In this document: piece by piece, positions 1 to 8,029 of the stretch
How the letters are laid out: each line of letters starts with the position of its first letter
Position numbering within the stretch: the stretch's first letter is position 1
NCBI GenBank assembly: GCA_030043675.1
Contig: JASHXG010000020.1
Location: 1-37,922, forward strand
Direction: 5' to 3'
Length of the DNA: 37,922 nt
Origin: Vulcanimicrobiota bacterium
Lineage (GTDB): Bacteria; Vulcanimicrobiota; Vulcanimicrobiia; Vulcanimicrobiales; Vulcanimicrobiaceae
Position numbers and translations under genes: made by a program
The notes under the pieces: model-generated
The model's input: only the letters and a program-made list of their open reading frames with translations
Told to the model about the DNA's origin: nothing
The model's database searches: none

Positions 1-1610
1 GTCAGTTCGACGGCTTGACGCTTGTAGCGCGAGTTCCCCGTGATCCGCCCGGCGAAGCTGTAGGTGTCGCGCAGCAGCGGAACCGAACGCAGACGTTCCG
101 CGGCCGGCAGCGTGGCTTCGATCAATGCCCCAGCGACACGCCGATGTTCGAGTTCGTGCGCCGACGCGGCCGCGATGAGCCGCTTACGCACCCCGAGGCC
201 GACGTAATTGCCGGTCTCGTCACGCGTGAGATTCCAGGCGTCCCGGAATGCTCGGCGCCGGAACGCGCGTTCGGCGGAGAAGTAGGCGGCCAACTCGCGA
301 TGATAGACGTCGCAGGCATCGAGCCGCTGCGTGACGGGAAGAAACGAGCGCGCGCGATCCCAGTGTCGCGTCCACAACAAGAGCATCGCAACCTGTATCG
401 AGATTTGAGTCCGCAGCCTTTCACTTGGCTCTTGTTTCGCGAGTGAGAGGGCGGCTCGGGCGGTTCGCAACGTCTCGTCGTCGTTCCCCGCAAAGGCGTA
501 GTGCTCGGCCAGAGCTGCGAGCGCCGTCGCCGCCTCGAAAAATGCGCCGGCAGCGTAGGCCTGCTCGTAGGCCGTGATCAGGCCCTTGCGTCGCTGCCAG
601 GACGGATACCAGCTTTTCGAGTTCATCAGCAGATAGTTACGCATCTGCCAAATCTCCACCGTCACGCGTATGCGCAAATGTGGTGACGCCAAGCGCAGGC
701 GCGCGAAGTGTGCTTCGGCATCGGCAACGTGCTCGTAGCCGCGCTCGAAGTCGCCGAGGTTCCAGTAGGCCGCGCCGAGTTCGTAGAGGCTTTCGCCGTA
801 GAGCTGCGCCACGCGCTGCTCCTCTTGAATGGGCGCGAGGCGTTCGGTCGCGCGTTGCGCCATCGCGAGCGCCTGGGACGGGTCGGCGCGATGGTACGCG
901 AGTTTGGCATCCATCAACTCGATGCACGCTCGCGCGACCTCCCGTGAAGATGACGGGCCGGCTGCCAGATGTTCGACCCACAGCGCCTGAGCTTCGCGGC
1001 GCGCACGTTCCGCGCGCTTGACGTCACCAAACCGCGTCGCTATCAACGCTCCGAGGCGTAAAGCCTCGATTTTCTGTTGCGGGGATGCGGCGGCGCGGAC
1101 GAGGTCGTCGCCTTCGCGAAAGGCTGTTTCCGGAGGCAAACACGCAGCCCGCTGCATCGCCCGGTCGGCGAGCGAGGCAAACTCGTCGAGCTCAGGAAAC
1201 GCGTCGAGGGCCGGTGCGTCATCGCGCTCGAGGATATAACGCGCCACGCGCCGGCAGATCTCGGCACGTTGGCGGTAACAGTGGTAGTACGATATTCCAA
1301 GGGCGGCCGCCACTTCGCGCATCGGCCGCTGCTCGAGACATTGCTGGGTGACGATCGCGTACTGGCGCGCGGCACGCTCCTCTCGTCCGGCGGCGATGTC
1401 GGCGTCGCGGCAGTACTCGGCCCCGAGACGAACGAGTTCGTGCACGCGATCCAATGCCGCGCGCTCGTGCACCCCGCCGAGACGGGCTCCGCGCAGATTT
1501 TCAAAGACGTGCCGGACCAAGAGATTGGAGCGCAGGACATGCGGCTCGTGCAAGTGACGAAAGAGATGCTTAACGGCTACATTGAAGTTGGCACTTGAAA
1601 AGGTAGGCAA
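1..1610 (-). CDS. HTH- and TPR-like regulatory protein, 3' end cut by window edge
   Basis: Reading the minus strand from 1610 gives an open frame of 536 codons that runs off the left edge without a stop. It has no ATG near its start. I chose TTG at 1608-1610 because a purine-rich AGAGGGGGG lies just upstream; GTG at 1641-1643 is the alternative, and a stop lies at 1656-1658. Residues about 97-122 look like a helix-turn-helix (REVAAALGISYYHCYRQRAE). The rest is alpha-helical, Ala/Leu/Glu-rich and arranged in helix pairs like TPR repeats (for example YGESLYELGAAYWNLGDFER). This suggests a cytoplasmic transcription regulator with a protein-interaction scaffold. The target is unknown. It lies downstream of and on the same strand as the lipoprotein at 1693-2697. 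Confidence 0.6.
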   Translation of the reverse strand, partial: MPTFSSANFNVAVKHLFRHLHEPHVLRSNLLVRHVFENLRGARLGGVHERAALDRVHELVRLGAEYCRDADIAAGREERAARQYAIVTQQCLEQRPMREVAAALGISYYHCYRQRAEICRRVARYILERDDAPALDAFPELDEFASLADRAMQRAACLPPETAFREGDDLVRAAASPQQKIEALRLGALIATRFGDVKRAERARREAQALWVEHLAAGPSSSREVARACIELMDAKLAYHRADPSQALAMAQRATERLAPIQEEQRVAQLYGESLYELGAAYWNLGDFERGYEHVADAEAHFARLRLASPHLRIRVTVEIWQMRNYLLMNSKSWYPSWQRRKGLITAYEQAYAAGAFFEAATALAALAEHYAFAGNDDETLRTARAALSLAKQEPSERLRTQISIQVAMLLLWTRHWDRARSFLPVTQRLDACDVYHRELAAYFSAERAFRRRAFRDAWNLTRDETGNYVGLGVRKRLIAAASAHELEHRRVAGALIEATLPAAERLRSVPLLRDTYSFAGRITGNSRYKRQAVEL

Positions 1611-1631
1611 GGCAACCCCCCCTCTCAGCTC

Positions 1632-1657
1632 GAGAGCCGTCACCCGCGGCGGCTCTC
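1632..1657. repeat. 8-bp perfect inverted repeat between two minus-strand genes
   Basis: GAGAGCCG at 1632-1639 and CGGCTCTC at 1650-1657 are exact reverse complements with a 10-base loop. It lies between the end of the lipoprotein (1693) and the start of the regulator (1610), both on the minus strand. No T-run follows on that strand, so an intrinsic terminator is not supported. It may be a weak attenuator or have no function. Confidence 0.35.
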
Positions 1658-1692
1658 ATGGCTTCGACGGCGTGGGAGAGCTTCTTTGCTCG

Positions 1693-2697
1693 CTACGTTT
1701 TTGGCGCCAGGCTGACGGTCGTACCAAACGGAGCACTCAGTCCGCCCACGGTCTTAGTCGAATCCCCGCCTGCCGGATAGTCGTAGTAGAAGACGTCGGC
1801 AGCGAACTGCTGCGGAGCGATCACCCGTTTACCTTGAATCCAGCCCTGGTCGACTTGGTCCGAGCCGTTCAGCACGGTCGAGCCGACCACTTTGCCCGTC
1901 GTCCCCTTCATCTTAAAGCGGTAGACCGTTCCATCGATGTCCGCAAACGTGATGTAGGTTCCGTCCCACTGCACGTTGCCGATGCCGCTTCCAAAGTTCT
2001 GCTCGAGCGTGATGTTTTCGGTGCTGCTCGCGCCCTTGGGCAGCTCACCAAAAACGTTGGCGTCCGGATAACCGTGCCCGGCGAAGAACACGTTCCCCTT
2101 GTCGTCGTAACCGCAGGTGTTGACCGAGCCCCATACCGCGCCGGCGCCCGTGCTTCCGGGAGCGGCATAACTCGTCGGCGTGCCCTTGGCGTGTTTGAAG
2201 ATCAGCAAGTTGCCCACATCGAAGTAGTCGGTGATGATGTTCGAAACCGCGAGGTTGCCGCTTGCCGGGTCGACGGAGCAGCCGCCGGGCTCGTAACCGG
2301 GATCGCTCAACGACTCGATCGCCGTCGTTCCGCCGTGCGCGTACTCGACGATGTGCCCGCCGCCATAGAGCTGCGTCACGAAGACGTCGCCCTTCTTGTC
2401 GACGCACAAGCCCCCGGGATTGTTTTGATCCGTGAGCGTCCCGACGAGCTTGCCGCGTGGGTAGGAGTACATGTAGACGTCGTACGTGTCCGCGTCGCTC
2501 ACGTAGAGCAGGTTATCCTTTTTCGCGTCGGGAGCCGCCCAGGACCGCGCTCGGTCGGGATGCGCGATTCGTGTCGCGCCGTTGCTCTGAGCCGTCGCCG
2601 GAGCGAACGTGGGCGACGCTCCGCCGCCACACCCGGTAAGAATGGCCATTCCGGCGAGCACGCCCATGACGCTCCCAAGACAACGGCGAGTTCTCAT
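1693..2697 (-). CDS. Secreted beta-propeller-like lipoprotein, subfamily A
   Basis: The 334-residue product has a lipoprotein signal peptide with lipobox LTGC (Cys23), so it is probably anchored on the cell surface or in the periplasm. After a low-complexity linker, residues 60-334 contain repeated short blade-like units (LLYVSD, GDVFVTQLYGG, GNLAVSN, GNVFFAG) typical of NHL/SMP-30-like propellers. No catalytic residues are recognisable. It is clearly paralogous to 4220-5209: both share the stretches RGKLVGTLT and GGGHIVEYAHG. A GGAGG lies at 2711-2715, 13 bases upstream of the ATG, which is rather far. It is divergent from the phosphoesterase at 2773. Role unknown; a scaffold or ligand-binding function is as likely as an enzyme. 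Confidence 0.85.
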   Translation of the reverse strand: MRTRRCLGSVMGVLAGMAILTGCGGGASPTFAPATAQSNGATRIAHPDRARSWAAPDAKKDNLLYVSDADTYDVYMYSYPRGKLVGTLTDQNNPGGLCVDKKGDVFVTQLYGGGHIVEYAHGGTTAIESLSDPGYEPGGCSVDPASGNLAVSNIITDYFDVGNLLIFKHAKGTPTSYAAPGSTGAGAVWGSVNTCGYDDKGNVFFAGHGYPDANVFGELPKGASSTENITLEQNFGSGIGNVQWDGTYITFADIDGTVYRFKMKGTTGKVVGSTVLNGSDQVDQGWIQGKRVIAPQQFAADVFYYDYPAGGDSTKTVGGLSAPFGTTVSLAPKT

Positions 2698-2772
2698 ACC
2701 AGCGTTCTAACCTCCAATAAGCGAATATTGCGCCTCGGTCTCGCTCGATGGTACCATGGCTGCGACAAAGCC

Positions 2773-4143
2773 ATGCGTGAGTTTTTGGCAAGTTTTTGGC
2801 ATTCGACCTCTACGCCGCGCCGGTTTACCGGCCTCGCACTTTCGCTGGCGTTCACCGCGTGTTCTGCCGGCTTGCAGCCGTCAACGCCCATGCAAAGCGA
2901 CGGCGTCATGCGAGCGCTCGCGTCGACCGGCGCCGGCAAGATCGATCACATCGTCTACATCGTTCAAGAGAACCGCAGCTTCAATAGCATTTTCGAGGGC
3001 TATCCGGGCGCCGACACCGTCTCAAGCGGCAAAAACTCGAAGGGACAGATCATCGAGCTCACGCCCGTAAGCCTCAAGACCGTGTACGAAATCGATCACT
3101 CGGCTGCGGCGATGTTTGCCGCGTGCAACGGCAGAGGCAGCCTTCCGGGGACTCGCTGCCGCATGGATGGATTCAACAACGAAGAAGCATCGTACGGCAG
3201 TCCGAACAACCCGCAGTACGTCTACGTGCAGCATCGTGAAACGAAACCATACTTCGATATGGCTCATGAGTGGGTCTTGGCCGATCGAATGTTCGCATCG
3301 CAGCTCGATGAGAGCTTCGTGGCCCACCAATACATTATCGCGGCGCAGGCGCATTCGAGCGTGAACGTTCCCGACGGCCCGTGGGGCTGCCCGGGAGGCG
3401 CGTACGATGCGGTTTCCACGATCACGCACCTGCGAACGGTAGGCCCGGCTCAAGAGCCTTGCTTCGATTATCAGACGCTCGGTGACGAGCTCGACCGGGC
3501 CGGGCTCTCCTGGCGCTTCTACACGAGCCAGTATTTGGTTCCGACGAGCGGCCTTTGGTCGGGATATCAGGCGGTGAAGCACATCTACGACGGACCCGAC
3601 TGGACTAAGGACATCATCGTGCCGCAGAGGCGATTCCTCATCGACGTGGCCGCCGGAAAACTTGCGAACTTTACCTGGATTACGCCGCTTTGCGTAAATT
3701 CCGACCATGTGTCCTGCGGCGGCGGCTACGGGCCGTCGTGGGTTTCGACGGTGGTCAATGCAATCGGCGAGAGCAAGTTCTGGAAGAGGACGGCGATCTT
3801 CGTTCAGTGGGATGACTGGGGCGGGCTCTACGACAACATTCCCCCGCCGTTCAAAGACTACGACAGCTTAGGCTTTCGCGTGCCGTTGCTGGTGATTTCG
3901 CCGTACGCCAAGCACGACTACGTTTCGCACGTGCAGTACGAGACCGCGAGCGTTCTGCGCTTTGCCGAAGATCTTTTCGGCCTGGGCCGGCTAGCTGCGG
4001 CCGACGCGCGTGCCGCTTCACCGGCAGAGGACTGTTTCGACTTCTCGCAACGGCCACGCGCGTTCGTCCCGATCCAAGCGCCTAAAGGCCGCCGCTTCTT
4101 CCTCCATCAACCCAACGACGACCGCATCCCCGACGACGAATAG
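2773..4143 (+). CDS. Phosphoesterase-family lipoprotein (phospholipase C / acid phosphatase type)
   Basis: 456 residues. The N-terminus is a signal peptide ending near LAFTAC (Cys30), likely lipid-modified although Phe at -3 is not ideal. Residues 56-80 carry the hallmark of the PF04185 family, DHIVYIVQENRSFNSIFEG, where Glu66 and Asn67 belong to the metal/phosphate site. Further conserved blocks are HQYIIAAQAHSS, WDDWGGLYDNIPPP and GFRVPLLVISPYAKHDYVSH. Family members hydrolyse phosphate esters such as phospholipids outside the cytoplasm; the substrate here cannot be told. The frame stays open upstream to 1582, but that part is antisense to the lipoprotein. ATG 2773 gives a sensible signal peptide; TTG 2785 is an alternative. 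No strong ribosome site is seen. Confidence 0.88.
   Translation: MREFLASFWHSTSTPRRFTGLALSLAFTACSAGLQPSTPMQSDGVMRALASTGAGKIDHIVYIVQENRSFNSIFEGYPGADTVSSGKNSKGQIIELTPVSLKTVYEIDHSAAAMFAACNGRGSLPGTRCRMDGFNNEEASYGSPNNPQYVYVQHRETKPYFDMAHEWVLADRMFASQLDESFVAHQYIIAAQAHSSVNVPDGPWGCPGGAYDAVSTITHLRTVGPAQEPCFDYQTLGDELDRAGLSWRFYTSQYLVPTSGLWSGYQAVKHIYDGPDWTKDIIVPQRRFLIDVAAGKLANFTWITPLCVNSDHVSCGGGYGPSWVSTVVNAIGESKFWKRTAIFVQWDDWGGLYDNIPPPFKDYDSLGFRVPLLVISPYAKHDYVSHVQYETASVLRFAEDLFGLGRLAAADARAASPAEDCFDFSQRPRAFVPIQAPKGRRFFLHQPNDDRIPDDE
2780..2801 (+). repeat. Perfect tandem 11-mer, T-rich
   Basis: AGTTTTTGGCA occurs twice in a row (2780-2790 and 2791-2801), at the very start of the phosphoesterase frame. A diverged copy of the same arrangement sits at 4159-4175, upstream of the next gene. 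Its meaning is open: promoter/operator remnant or chance in a T-rich stretch. Confidence 0.5.
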
Positions 4144-4158
4144 CGTCTCAAGGCGGGC

Positions 4159-4175
4159 TTTTTGGCAAGTTTTTT
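4159..4175 (+). repeat. Second copy of the T-rich motif, upstream of a lipoprotein gene
   Basis: TTTTTGGCAAGTTTTT at 4159-4174 is identical to 2782-2797. It lies 46-61 bases upstream of the ATG at 4220, a suitable distance for a promoter or operator element. T-runs of this kind are rare in this GC-rich window. Confidence 0.45.
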
Positions 4176-4219
4176 GCGTTCCGCCATCGCGCCTGCGTCG
4201 TCATGCTACCATTTACGCC

Positions 4220-5209
4220 ATGAGTACCCTCAGTTTGCCAAAGCACGTCTTGAGCTTTTGTGCCGTTTCGGCAGTTCTGGCCGGCTGCGGCGGCGCCTCG
4301 TCCTCGCCGGCGCTCGGGCCGGCCCCAGCGATTCGGCAAACCGCCGCACGGATCGTGCATCCCGATCGGGGACGCTCGTGGATGTCCCCCGACGCCAAGA
4401 AGAAGCGCGACCTGCTCTACGTCAGCGACTCGTCGACGTACGACGTGTATGTCTTCACATTTCCGCGTGGGAAACTGGTCGGAACGTTGACCAATCAAAA
4501 TAATCCGGCGGGTCTGTGCACGGACAAAAAGGGCGACGTCTTCGTGACGCAACTCTATGGCGGCGGGCACATCGTCGAGTACGCGCATGGCAAGACGACG
4601 CCGATCGAGACGCTGAGCGATTCCGGTTACGAACCCGGGGCGTGTTCCGTCGATCCAAAGACGGGCAATCTGGCCGTGGCCAACATCGTAAGCGACTACT
4701 TCGGCGAAGGCGACCTGTTGGTTTTCGCGCACGCTTCCGGAACCCCGACCAGCTATCAGCCTCCCGCGAGCGGAAGTTGGTTTTCGGTCAACACGATCGG
4801 TTACGACGACGAGAGCAACCTCTTCTTTGCCGGCAGCTGCAACAGCGCATTCTGCGCGGGCGAGCTACCCAAAGGCAGCAGCGTAACCGAAAACGTGACA
4901 CTCAGTAAGAGCCCAACGAACTGCGGCACCGTTCAGTGGGACGGCAAGTACATTACGTTCGACGATCAGAGCGACGGGACCGTCTATCGCTATACGTTCA
5001 AAGGAACGACCGGCACGGAAGTCGGCGACACGACGCTATCGGGTTCGTCTGACGTCGACGGCTCGTGGATCGCCGGCGGGCGCATGGCCGCGCCACAGCA
5101 AAATGCGGCGGACGTGTTGGTTTATTCGTATCCGGCCGGTGGGAGCGCAACCAACACGATCACCGGCATGACTCAGCCCTTCGGCACCGCCATCAGCGTA
5201 AAGAGGTAG
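4220..5209 (+). CDS. Secreted beta-propeller-like lipoprotein, subfamily A
   Basis: 329 residues with lipobox LAGC (Cys23). The body is closely related to 1693-2697 along its whole length: shared HPDR-RSW-PDAK segment after the linker, TYDVY, RGKLVGTLTNQNNPAGLC, DKKGDVFVTQLYGGGHIVEY and APQQ-AADV near the end. Blade-like repeats suggest an extracytoplasmic propeller. The frame is open upstream to 4010, but ATG 4220 immediately precedes the signal peptide and was chosen for that reason. It follows the phosphoesterase by 76 bases on the same strand, so the two could be co-transcribed. No enzyme motif is visible. Confidence 0.87.
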   Translation: MSTLSLPKHVLSFCAVSAVLAGCGGASSSPALGPAPAIRQTAARIVHPDRGRSWMSPDAKKKRDLLYVSDSSTYDVYVFTFPRGKLVGTLTNQNNPAGLCTDKKGDVFVTQLYGGGHIVEYAHGKTTPIETLSDSGYEPGACSVDPKTGNLAVANIVSDYFGEGDLLVFAHASGTPTSYQPPASGSWFSVNTIGYDDESNLFFAGSCNSAFCAGELPKGSSVTENVTLSKSPTNCGTVQWDGKYITFDDQSDGTVYRYTFKGTTGTEVGDTTLSGSSDVDGSWIAGGRMAAPQQNAADVLVYSYPAGGSATNTITGMTQPFGTAISVKR

Positions 5210-5230
5210 GGGGCCTCGAGCTATCGCCGA

Positions 5231-5306
5231 ATCAGCCCGATGGTAGGCTGACGCCAGTCCATCGAAGGTCGACCCGGGTTGATTTCGCTGATGGGGGGCT
5301 CGACGT
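5231..5306 (+). promoter_or_regulatory. Conserved 5' leader of subfamily B lipoprotein (copy 1)
   Basis: The bases before ATG 5307 match the upstream region of the convergent paralogue at 7775 read on the other strand. Shared blocks in order are GTAGGCTGA, TCCATC, TCGAC, TTTCGC and GGGGGCTCGAC, then ATGCGCA. The G-run serves as ribosome site about 8 bases before the start. The match extends well beyond what a ribosome site requires, so it may include promoter or leader-RNA control, or simply reflect recent duplication. Confidence 0.55.
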
Positions 5307-6539
5307 ATGCGCATATCCTCTGACATCGCCGGTCGCAGTTTGCTTGTTGTGCTTGCGGCACTGTTGGCAAGCTGTTCAAGCGCTTCGCAAGGCTTGACCA
5401 CACCCTCCGGTGTGGGCGCCCCGCCTGCGGGCTCAAGCCGATCCGGCGGCGCGATGATACTGGCAAAAGGTCGCATGGCGCCAATAGAGCTGCTTAAGCT
5501 GCAGGCCGCCGGGAAGCTCCCTGCACCCTTCCCGCGGGCCATCGTCCGACGGGAGCTCCAGCAGATCGAGAGCCGCCCGCGCCTTCATCTCGTTCGTCAG
5601 CGCAACGCTGGGAGCGTGGCGATCTGGGTGGCAGACAACGCCGAGAACTATCTCGTCGGAATGAATGCAGCCGTAACGAAGGTTGTCGACGACATCGACG
5701 TTGAGTCAAACAACTGCTATTATCCGGTCACCCTCAAGATCGATGGCTCCCAGAACATCTGGGTCGCCTGCGAGACGGACACTGCGTTCACGGCGAGTTC
5801 GGCGCAGGAATACAGCAGCAAGGGCACGTTTCTGAAAGCGTACGACGCAGCCTGCCCCGCGCCGGTTAGCGAGTGTGAGTCTTTCTTCGCCGAGTCTGAA
5901 GACGAGGCTTTCGACTCCCGCCACGTCTTCCTCGGCATTTCGTATTACGAGCTCGAGACCTCGAGCGGCACGACCACCGGCAGCGGCTTTGAATGGTGGC
6001 CGGCAAAATCGCCATCTGCGACGCCGACGATGATCGCGCTGCCGTACGGCGATCCCGTCGAGTCGGTCTATTACCTGGACCTCGATCCGTCGGGCAATAT
6101 CTGGTTCGAGTACGCCGGTTATAACTCCAACGATCGAATTGGTTATGGACTCGCCGAGATCACGAATCCAACGAAAGACCCGCAGATGGTCTCGATCCTG
6201 CCGGTCGGTTCGATCATCGACGGCGGTGGGGTGGACGTCAGCGATCAGGGTAAGGTGCTGAACGTAGACGACTGGGGGGAGCACTTGACCAAGCAGTACA
6301 AACTGCCGCTCTCACCGGGCGGAAGCCCGTTCAATATCCTTGGACCGACGGTTTTGAACCGCTGGGGCTTCGGCGAGCCTTTGGCGGGCGGCTTCAACAA
6401 GGGCGAGACGAGGCTTGTCTACGCCGATCTCTATAACTGGCTCGACCTCGGCGTTGTCGCCACCAATAAGTGGTCGACCAAACAGAATATCGGCATCATT
6501 CAACCGGCGAGTGCGGCCTACACTCCTTCGGATCGGTAG
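5307..6539 (+). CDS. Secreted lipoprotein, subfamily B (propeller-like, unknown function)
   Basis: 410 residues, lipobox LASC (Cys23). A conserved segment at residues 55-80 (LLKLQAAGKLPAP, then basic RR-LQQ) precedes the main domain. The domain has repeated units such as SVAIWVADN, LKIDGSQNIWVACE, LDLDPSGNIWFEYAG and GKVLNVDD, which look like propeller blades. The segment PAPVSECE with nearby cysteines may form disulfides outside the cytoplasm. It is paralogous to 6552-7775 along its full length, and both end in YTPSDR. It is convergent with that gene, 12 bases apart. I recognise no named family and no active site. Confidence 0.85.
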   Translation: MRISSDIAGRSLLVVLAALLASCSSASQGLTTPSGVGAPPAGSSRSGGAMILAKGRMAPIELLKLQAAGKLPAPFPRAIVRRELQQIESRPRLHLVRQRNAGSVAIWVADNAENYLVGMNAAVTKVVDDIDVESNNCYYPVTLKIDGSQNIWVACETDTAFTASSAQEYSSKGTFLKAYDAACPAPVSECESFFAESEDEAFDSRHVFLGISYYELETSSGTTTGSGFEWWPAKSPSATPTMIALPYGDPVESVYYLDLDPSGNIWFEYAGYNSNDRIGYGLAEITNPTKDPQMVSILPVGSIIDGGGVDVSDQGKVLNVDDWGEHLTKQYKLPLSPGGSPFNILGPTVLNRWGFGEPLAGGFNKGETRLVYADLYNWLDLGVVATNKWSTKQNIGIIQPASAAYTPSDR

Positions 6540-6551
6540 CCGGTCAGCGGT

Positions 6552-7775
6552 CTATCGGTCTGAGGGCGTGTAGCCGGCGCCTTCGGGTAACCAGAAGTTG
6601 ATGTTCTGGACCACCTTCCACTTATTGTCCGCCACTCGGCCCAGGTCAAGCCAGCCGTAACCGTCGCCGAAGACCAGGTTCGTTTCGGCTTTATTGAAGC
6701 CGCCCGAAACCGGATCGCCGAAGCCGATAGCATCCGCCGGCGTCGGACCGAGCTTGTTGAACGGCTTGCCGCTGGGCGAGAGCGGCAGTTTGTACTGTTT
6801 GGTGATACGCGTCTCTTGATCGGTAACGTTCAATACCTTCCCGTGGTCGCCGATGTAGACGCCGCCTGCCTCTTCAATCGAGCCGATCGGGAGGATCGAG
6901 ACCATCTTCGGGTCCTTCGTTGGTTTGGTAATTTCGGCGAGACCGTAACCGCACGAGCTTCCGCTGCACCCGTAGTAATCGAACCAGATGTTGCCCGACG
7001 TATCGAGGTCCATGAAATTGACCTCTTCTACGGGATCGTCGTAGGGAAGTGCGATTAGCGTCGGCGTCGCGGACGGAGTGCTTGCAGGCCACCATTCGAA
7101 TCCGGTGCCGATCGTCGTTCCGCTCGTCGTCTCAATTTCGTCAAGGGCGACACCGGCGAAGACGTCGCTCGAATTGGCGGACTCATCGAACGAGGCGCTA
7201 AAATACTCCTCGCACTCGCTTACCGGCGCCGGACAGCCTCCATCGTACGTCTTCTCCAACACGCCGTCCTTGCTGTACTCCTGGACGTTGTTGTCGATCT
7301 CACACGAGCTCCAGATGTTCTGCGAACTGTCGATTTTGACGGTTGTGGGCAGCGAGCAACCCGAGCTTCCCTCGTCGATGGCGGCGACGATCTTCTTTGC
7401 CCCGGTGTCTAATCCAATGAGCGTTCCGCCTAAGAGAAACGTCGTGGCCCATAACGCAACGCTGCCGACGTCGTGGGGGAGGTGAAGGCGGTGGCGCGGC
7501 CGCTCCTCGAACTGCTCGAGCTGTCGACGGACGACGGCTAGCGGGACTGGAGCGGGAAGCTTTCCTGCGGCTTGCAGCTTAAGCACTTTTAGCGGCGTCA
7601 CGTGGCCCTTCAAAAGCACCGCCGCGTCGATGAGCCGGCTCGCGGCTGAAGCGGGTGCGCCTCCGGGAGCTAAGGGTGTCGTTTGCAAGTCTTGGGATGC
7701 GTTTGAACAGCTCGCCAAAAGTACCGCAAAAACAAGAAGCAAGCTGCGACCGGCCGTGCCCGAGAATGTGCGCAT
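6552..7775 (-). CDS. Secreted lipoprotein, subfamily B (paralogue of 5307-6539)
   Basis: 407 residues, lipobox LASC (Cys23). It aligns with 5307-6539 from the signal peptide to the C-terminus: LKLQAAGKLPAP, SVALWA, KIDSSQNIWSSCE, CPAPVSECEE, SGTTIGTGFEWWPA, MDLDTSGNIWFDYYG, GKVLNVTD, TKQYKLPLSP and the shared end GYTPSDR. The two genes point toward each other as an inverted duplication, and their upstream regions are also alike. Likely an exported propeller protein. Function unknown; a sensing, binding or scaffold role would be inference only. Confidence 0.85.
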   Translation of the reverse strand: MRTFSGTAGRSLLLVFAVLLASCSNASQDLQTTPLAPGGAPASAASRLIDAAVLLKGHVTPLKVLKLQAAGKLPAPVPLAVVRRQLEQFEERPRHRLHLPHDVGSVALWATTFLLGGTLIGLDTGAKKIVAAIDEGSSGCSLPTTVKIDSSQNIWSSCEIDNNVQEYSKDGVLEKTYDGGCPAPVSECEEYFSASFDESANSSDVFAGVALDEIETTSGTTIGTGFEWWPASTPSATPTLIALPYDDPVEEVNFMDLDTSGNIWFDYYGCSGSSCGYGLAEITKPTKDPKMVSILPIGSIEEAGGVYIGDHGKVLNVTDQETRITKQYKLPLSPSGKPFNKLGPTPADAIGFGDPVSGGFNKAETNLVFGDGYGWLDLGRVADNKWKVVQNINFWLPEGAGYTPSDR

Positions 7776-7859
7776 GTGTCGAGCCCCCTATCGCGAAAGC
7801 GAACCGCGTCGATTATCGAGATGGAGCGGCTTCAGCCTACGGCGGCTTCAGCCCAAGAG
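7776..7859 (-). promoter_or_regulatory. Conserved 5' leader of subfamily B lipoprotein (copy 2)
   Basis: Read on the minus strand, this holds the same ordered blocks as the leader at 5231-5306, ending in GGGGGCTCGACAC before the ATG. It also has a direct repeat of GCGGCTTCAGCC (plus-strand positions 7826-7837 and 7842-7853) that is only partly present in the other leader. The remaining bases 7860-8029 up to the next gene show only the ribosome site AAGGAG at 8014-8019. Confidence 0.5.
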
Positions 7860-8029
7860 CCGTAATTCGGGGACAGCTGAGGGCACCCCCGCGTGGCACA
7901 CCAAGCGGCGGCGCAACAGGCTACGTTCGGAGAGAGACGAAAGCTACACACATCGCAGCGAGTGAGCTAGGCCACTGTTTGCAGCCGTGCCAGCCGGCAC
8001 CGCATTCAAGGATAAGGAGCGGTCGGATC

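Noticed and set aside
1632..1657. Hairpin as a terminator
   Set aside because: Good stem but no T-run on either transcript side; listed only as an inverted repeat.
1582..2772. Open frame upstream of the phosphoesterase giving an 853-residue protein
   Set aside because: The added part is antisense to the lipoprotein at 1693-2697 and lacks protein-like composition; the signal peptide begins at 2773.
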